This document shows, piece after piece, positions 59,554 through 64,000 of a stretch of DNA of 64,000 bases (position 1 is the stretch's first letter; the number at the start of each line of letters is the position of its first letter). The notes under the pieces were generated by a model. The model was not told where the DNA came from. It saw nothing but the letters and a program-made list of their open reading frames with translations, and searched no databases. Origin of the DNA: Austropuccinia psidii. Taxonomy: Eukaryota > Basidiomycota > Pucciniomycetes > Pucciniales > Sphaerophragmiaceae. Position numbers and translations under genes: made by a program. The stretch is taken from NCBI GenBank assembly GCA_023105745.1, contig JALGQZ010000007.1, positions 56,711,569-56,775,568 on the forward strand, read 5' to 3'.

Positions 59554-61478
59554 TGTGAGCCTTGAGGTATATTTTACATACCCAAATAGGCCACAATTAT
59601 CTTAAAAAGAAATTTTGAATTATGCATAACTCATAAGTCATGCATATATCCAAAATTCATCATTTTCAATTTCAGAAAAGATGAATAACTTTTTATTGAG
59701 TAAGTAAATCCATGGATTTAAGACCAGATTTGGATTCTACACAAACATTCACCTAGAGTATCCCCATAGAGTTAATAAGCTCAATTTAAGTATTTGAGGT
59801 GGTAAAATGGAAAATACTTCAATACCACATTATTAATACCACATAAAAGATCCGTCAAAATTTTTGTTTTTCTTGATTTTAAGCCAAATTAATGGGAAAG
59901 TGAGAAATCCCATGTTACATATACACTAAGAATAGTGTTATGCATGTTTTTAGCACTTAATATCATGGTATTCTTACATGGACCTTTGGTAAACCCATAG
60001 TGGATATCTCACTTTAAGCTTAAATTTCTATTTTTACGTGAAAAATAAGCAAGGGGGACAAAAGACATCAAAGAGAGCCAGGGTACCCAACTTCTGAGGC
60101 CTCAGAGGCGTGGATAGCTCCAGAGCATGGATGCATGGCTCATCTTGGCCCAATTGGTAAACTAAAACTCTTTGGGAACTTGGTTACCAAGTTACACCTA
60201 CTGTAATCATAAGAAAATAGCAAATAACCTGCTATTTTGACGTGCCAAGGAGGTAATGAGCTACTTAGACTCCTGTAACCACGTCAATTCTTGATGAATT
60301 TCCATGACTAGACCCTAAAAGAGTAATTAAAACCCTTTTGGGACCCACATGCATTGATTTACCTCATAGCAACCAGCAAAATACATATTTGCAATTCTAC
60401 GTAGAAATGAGGTAAAAACTTCAAAAATTCATTAAAAATACAATTCTTAATGAATCTCTATCAAACTTTCAGGACCAATAGAGAACTGTATTATCTATGG
60501 TACAACCAAAAAGAATTACAGTTTTACTAGTAAAATTAAAAGTTTTACTTATAGTCCATTTTTGACCATTCTACGTGAAACACTGAATCTTCAAAAATTC
60601 ACAGTAATTAAAACCTGTGATGAAATTGGCAATAGCATTGATAACTTTGAGAAATCAATTATTATTTTGAAATAAAAGAAGAATTACAGATGTTACTCCT
60701 TTTATTCTTAACCATATTGGGATTGGTAGTTACGTAAAAGCATCAATTAAGTAATTATGATAATCTTACGTGACAACAGATGATACAATCATTAATCCAA
60801 AAAGGTTTATTGTTTTCTCACTCACTGGGTTTTCAGTTTGCTCCATGGCACGCCTCTGTGAGCTGTTGTTGACTTAAAAGAAGCCTCTTCTTGCTGTTTT
60901 TTCCGCATCATCATCATCTTATTAATCATTTATATCAGTATTACCAACAAGTAAGTATTAGTAAAAACTTTTCTTAAGTGTTTTATTCTTTCAGAATCAA
61001 TCAGAAAGACGTGAAATCATAGAAATCAACTATATATTGTTGTAATACATTTATAAATTCATTTTGATCCTCTAAATCCACAATTCTACGCCAAATCTCT
61101 CTATCTTATCTTTCAAAAAGCTCTTTGAAATATTAGTGAGTGATTTATCTTTAATTCTTAAAGTTTTTCTCTAAAAATTTAGTTTTCTTCAAGAATTATC
61201 ATTATAATTCTTCTTGCAAAAGATAATTATATATTAAAATAATTTTATTATTTTAATAAAGAAGTTTTTATTATTAAATTCTTCTTGTAATTGATTCTTG
61301 TAGACAATTACTTGCTCACTGTTAAAATCACTAGTAGTGCTTAACACGTGAAAGAAATAATTTTTTTAATTATTTAATTGTGGTTATAATAATATTTTAT
61401 TATTATATTTCATAAGAACAGACATAGTACTGTTGATTAATAGTAATATTATCATCAGTTTCATAGTCACATATAACA
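59554..61478 (+). repeat. 3' LTR of gypsy B
   Basis: 1,925 bp from TGTGAGCCTTGAGGTATATT to CACATATAACA (TCTTACA in the 5' LTR), followed by target duplication AGCAC. It is similar to the 5' LTR with scattered substitutions and small indels. Confidence 0.95.
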
Positions 61479-61483
61479 AGCAC

Positions 61484-63999
61484 CCCATTTGGCTTGCACC
61501 ATATCTGGCCTCTGTTGGTTTGATTTGTCTTGAGATAAAACAAACTGGTCCTTCTGTAGGTTTGTCATCAATAATTTGAGCTTGATGTAGGGCAGCCCCT
61601 AATCCATCTCCACATGCATCAATGTACAATTTAATAGGAATATTCCAGTCAGGCATGAGGAGTAAAGGTGCTTCTGTAAGAGCTCTCCTTATCTTCTCAT
61701 AAGCTTTAATTCTCTCCTGTGTCATCTCAAATACAGTCTGTTGATCACAGATTCTATAAAGTGACTTGGCTAGAATTGCAAAGTCTTTCAAGTGTTTCCT
61801 ATAATAACTGGCAAACCCAAGAAAAGACATTATTTCTTTTTTATTCTGGGGTATTGGCTTAAGTAACACTGCTGCTACTTTGTTTTTGTCAATACCCAAG
61901 CTTAAACCAGAAACAATATGTCCTAATGCTTTGAGTTATTTAAAACCAAAATTGCATTTCTTAAGTGAAATTTTCATGTTCACTTCTGCAACCTTTTGAA
62001 GTACTCTTGCAAGTCTTTCAAGGTGTAAGGACCAAGAATCAGAACATATGATAATAACATCAATATAAATGATAAGCCATCCTTCAGACAATTCTGTGGG
62101 AAAGATGGTATTCATCATTCTTTGATAATGGGATGGAGCATTTTTAATGCCAAATGGCATTCTAAGATACTCATAAATACCACAGTGAGTGATAATTCTA
62201 AGTAATTTCTTAGCTTTAAGCGTCAAAACATTTTGATGAAAGCCTTTCAATGCATCCATTGATGTTATATACTTGGCTTTAGACAATTGAGTCAAGGTTT
62301 CTTGAATTCTAGGGATTGGATACCTATCTGGAACTGTGTAGGTATTCAATTCTCTGAAATCTCCAACCATTCTTGACTTATCATTATGCCAGGAAATAAT
62401 AACAGTTGTTGTTACTTCAACTTCCTCATCATGGCCTACTTTCCTTAGTACACCAAGTTGGATTAACTCTTGGATATGTTTCTCCAAGGCTTCTCTAGCT
62501 CTGGGACTGGCTGGATAAACTGGTCTTCTAAGTACTGGAGGATATGGTCTGTCAATATTAAGAGTAATATCAACTTCATGTCCCCTTATAGCACCTAATG
62601 ATTCATTATCAGAGGCAAATGCAGTATTGTATGTGTATAACACATTGATAAGTTCATTCCTCATTTTTGGTGACAATGATGGATTAATTTGTGCTTCAAC
62701 AAGTTGATTAGATACAAATTCATCTTTATAAGTATCCTTGACAGAAGATACCACAGATATTTGTTTTGGCATATTGGAAGAAGCAAACTTTTGTCTTTTG
62801 TTATCCCCAATTGTGAAATATCTGTCTTTATGGTTATTGATGTCAATACCATAAATATTCAAGTAATCATTTCCAAGAATGATGTGCTGAGATGTGCAAT
62901 TATCCATTACCACAATCTCAGCTTTCATCCTCACACTTCCTGCTGGGTGTGGAAATACAAGATTAGTGTCTAATATACCCAAGGGGTACATATTGTTACT
63001 GGCACTACTAAATTGCACACCCTCTATTGGTAATAGATGGTTTTTCCATTCAGGAAGTATAATTTGGAAATAATCTTTGTCTACACAAGTGCAAAATGCC
63101 CCTGTATTCAAATTCACTTTGGCTTCAATATCACTCATCAAAACTGATGTTATACAGGATGCTCCAGCAGTGTAACCTTTCCCTCTAGCAGGTTTTGTTT
63201 TACACATTCTTGCATCTTGGATATTTATCAGGTTGCAGCAAGCTTCACTGTACTGTGGCAAGTGGGTATGGACTTCTGTGACCTCAAAGAAAGCCGTAAT
63301 GGTTTCAATGGGATAGTCCTCCACTGGTGTATCCTCAGAGACTGCAGAATCTTGATCAGACTCCTCTTTCTCTTCAGTACACTGAATTTCTTCAATGACT
63401 TGAACTTCATTGATTTTTGTCCTTTTGGTGCAAGTGTTTGCTAAATGTGAAGTACTTCTACATTTATTAAACTTCAAGACAGGTCTTTCTGGTCTTTTAT
63501 CTTCTCTGGGAATCTTTGGGACCATCTTGGATTCCATAGGGATTTTAGTCCAGGTTTTACCAATTCTTGTTCTGGTAAGGATATCTTCCATTGCATTAAT
63601 GTAGTCCTCTGTTTAACAGGGCTCTACACATCTTCTTTTGATAACATGTTCCAGTTCTCCTCCACACTTTTTTAATATTTTCATATTAATCATAGTGTCA
63701 GACATATCTGGGTGTAAAGCAGATAATCTGTCTTTTTGCTTGAAGAACCAAGTAAGTGGTTTATCTTTCTCTGAGTTAAAAATGGCACTTTCAAAAGCAT
63801 TCTCCATTTTAAACCTCCCAGAATTATTGGACCATTTGGTAATCACTTCAGATTTCCACCAAGACCAATCATGTTTCCCATGATCTATCCTAATCTTGTA
63901 ATACCATTTCTTTGCAGTCTTGGTAAACATACAGTGTAGTTTACTAACTATGATTTCATCAGGTATATTAAAGTCTTCCTGCAACATATCAATAGTCCT
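61484..63999 (-). pseudogene. Gypsy C gag-protease-reverse transcriptase-RNase H start (broken)
   Basis: Minus strand from the right edge: capsid region (63,987 down), zinc knuckle, protease, reverse transcriptase (about 62,560-61,960) and RNase H start ([26 protein letters not shown]) at the B insertion. Stops relative to B: TCA to TAA near 63,613 and GAA to TAA near 61,936. Key residues are lost: the zinc knuckle's first Cys is Phe, the protease DTG is NTG, and the RNase H Glu (QMECL in B) is Gly. The reverse transcriptase has YIDV (62,067-62,056), exactly as in B. At the protease end it reads SVRMKAEIVV where B has a stop. Clearly a dead copy. Confidence 0.9.
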
Positions 64000-64000
64000 T

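Larger units (their letters stand above)
51204..61478 (+). mobile_element. Full-length Ty3/gypsy retrotransposon B, inserted in gypsy C
   Basis: 10,275 bp with two complete LTRs (1,927 and 1,925 bp), primer site, gag, protease, reverse transcriptase, RNase H, integrase and polypurine tract in the usual gypsy order. The 5-bp target duplication AGCAC lies at 51,199-51,203 and 61,479-61,483. It sits antiparallel in the RNase H gene of C. The LTRs show scattered differences (for instance around 51,388-51,425 versus 59,741-59,775), so the insertion is not brand new. In-frame stops at 54,022 and 56,109, and a Val in place of the second Asp of the reverse transcriptase active site, argue against autonomous activity. 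Confidence 0.95.
48705..64000 (-). mobile_element. Ty3/gypsy retrotransposon C, minus strand, cut by element B and running off the right edge
   Basis: From right to left on the minus strand: gag capsid, zinc knuckle, protease, reverse transcriptase and the start of RNase H (64,000-61,479). After the insertion of B come the rest of RNase H and the start of integrase (51,203-50,534), then directly an LTR lacking its first bases (50,533-48,705). Most of integrase and the 3' tail are deleted. The coding sequence is close to that of B and carries several stops. The 5' LTR lies outside the window. Confidence 0.92.

Overview
This window is a eukaryotic, strongly AT-rich, almost purely transposon-built stretch. 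Short GT-AG introns with CTAAT/CTAAC-like branch sites, fused FAR1/MULE/OTU transposase genes, Tet-like 2OG-Fe(II) oxygenase genes and roughly 10-kb Ty3/gypsy elements together point to a basidiomycete, most likely a rust fungus (Pucciniales) with a large repeat-rich genome; the species is not determined. I see no single-copy host gene, rRNA or functional tRNA.

Layout. Positions 1-9.6 kb hold old debris: a decayed tandem satellite (about 1.2-2.1 kb), a diverged minus-strand LTR (2.4-4.3 kb) and an LTR fragment (6.4-8.3 kb). From 9,592 to 48,054 lies one degenerate gypsy element (called A; target-site duplication AATTC at both ends). It has been split by three later insertions. Two are copies of a giant MULE-like DNA transposon (13,332-27,150 and 33,995-46,339), each with about 140-bp terminal inverted repeats and a perfect 8-bp target duplication. 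The third is a solo LTR (27,727-29,648; duplication AATAC). Without the insertions A is about 10.36 kb. From 48,705 to the right edge runs a second gypsy element, C, on the minus strand. It is cut in its RNase H region by a full-length plus-strand element, B (51,204-61,478; duplication AGCAC).

The most notable content is the giant MULE-like transposon. Beside its own transposase gene (FAR1-type DNA-binding domain, MULE DDE domain, SWIM-like Cys/His segment and an OTU cysteine protease) it carries, in the opposite orientation, an unrecognised multi-exon protein, a Tet/JBP-like 2OG-Fe(II) dioxygenase and a SNF2-family ATPase. DNA-base oxidation, nucleosome remodelling and deubiquitination on one mobile unit suggest that it carries tools against host silencing chromatin; that role is inference. 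Both copies are broken, mostly at different points. Copy 1 additionally carries an array of about 15 GC-rich hairpins in an AT-rich spacer that copy 2 lacks.

Gene models for multi-exon genes are approximate: they come from comparing the two transposon copies and the three gypsy elements with each other, not from transcripts.
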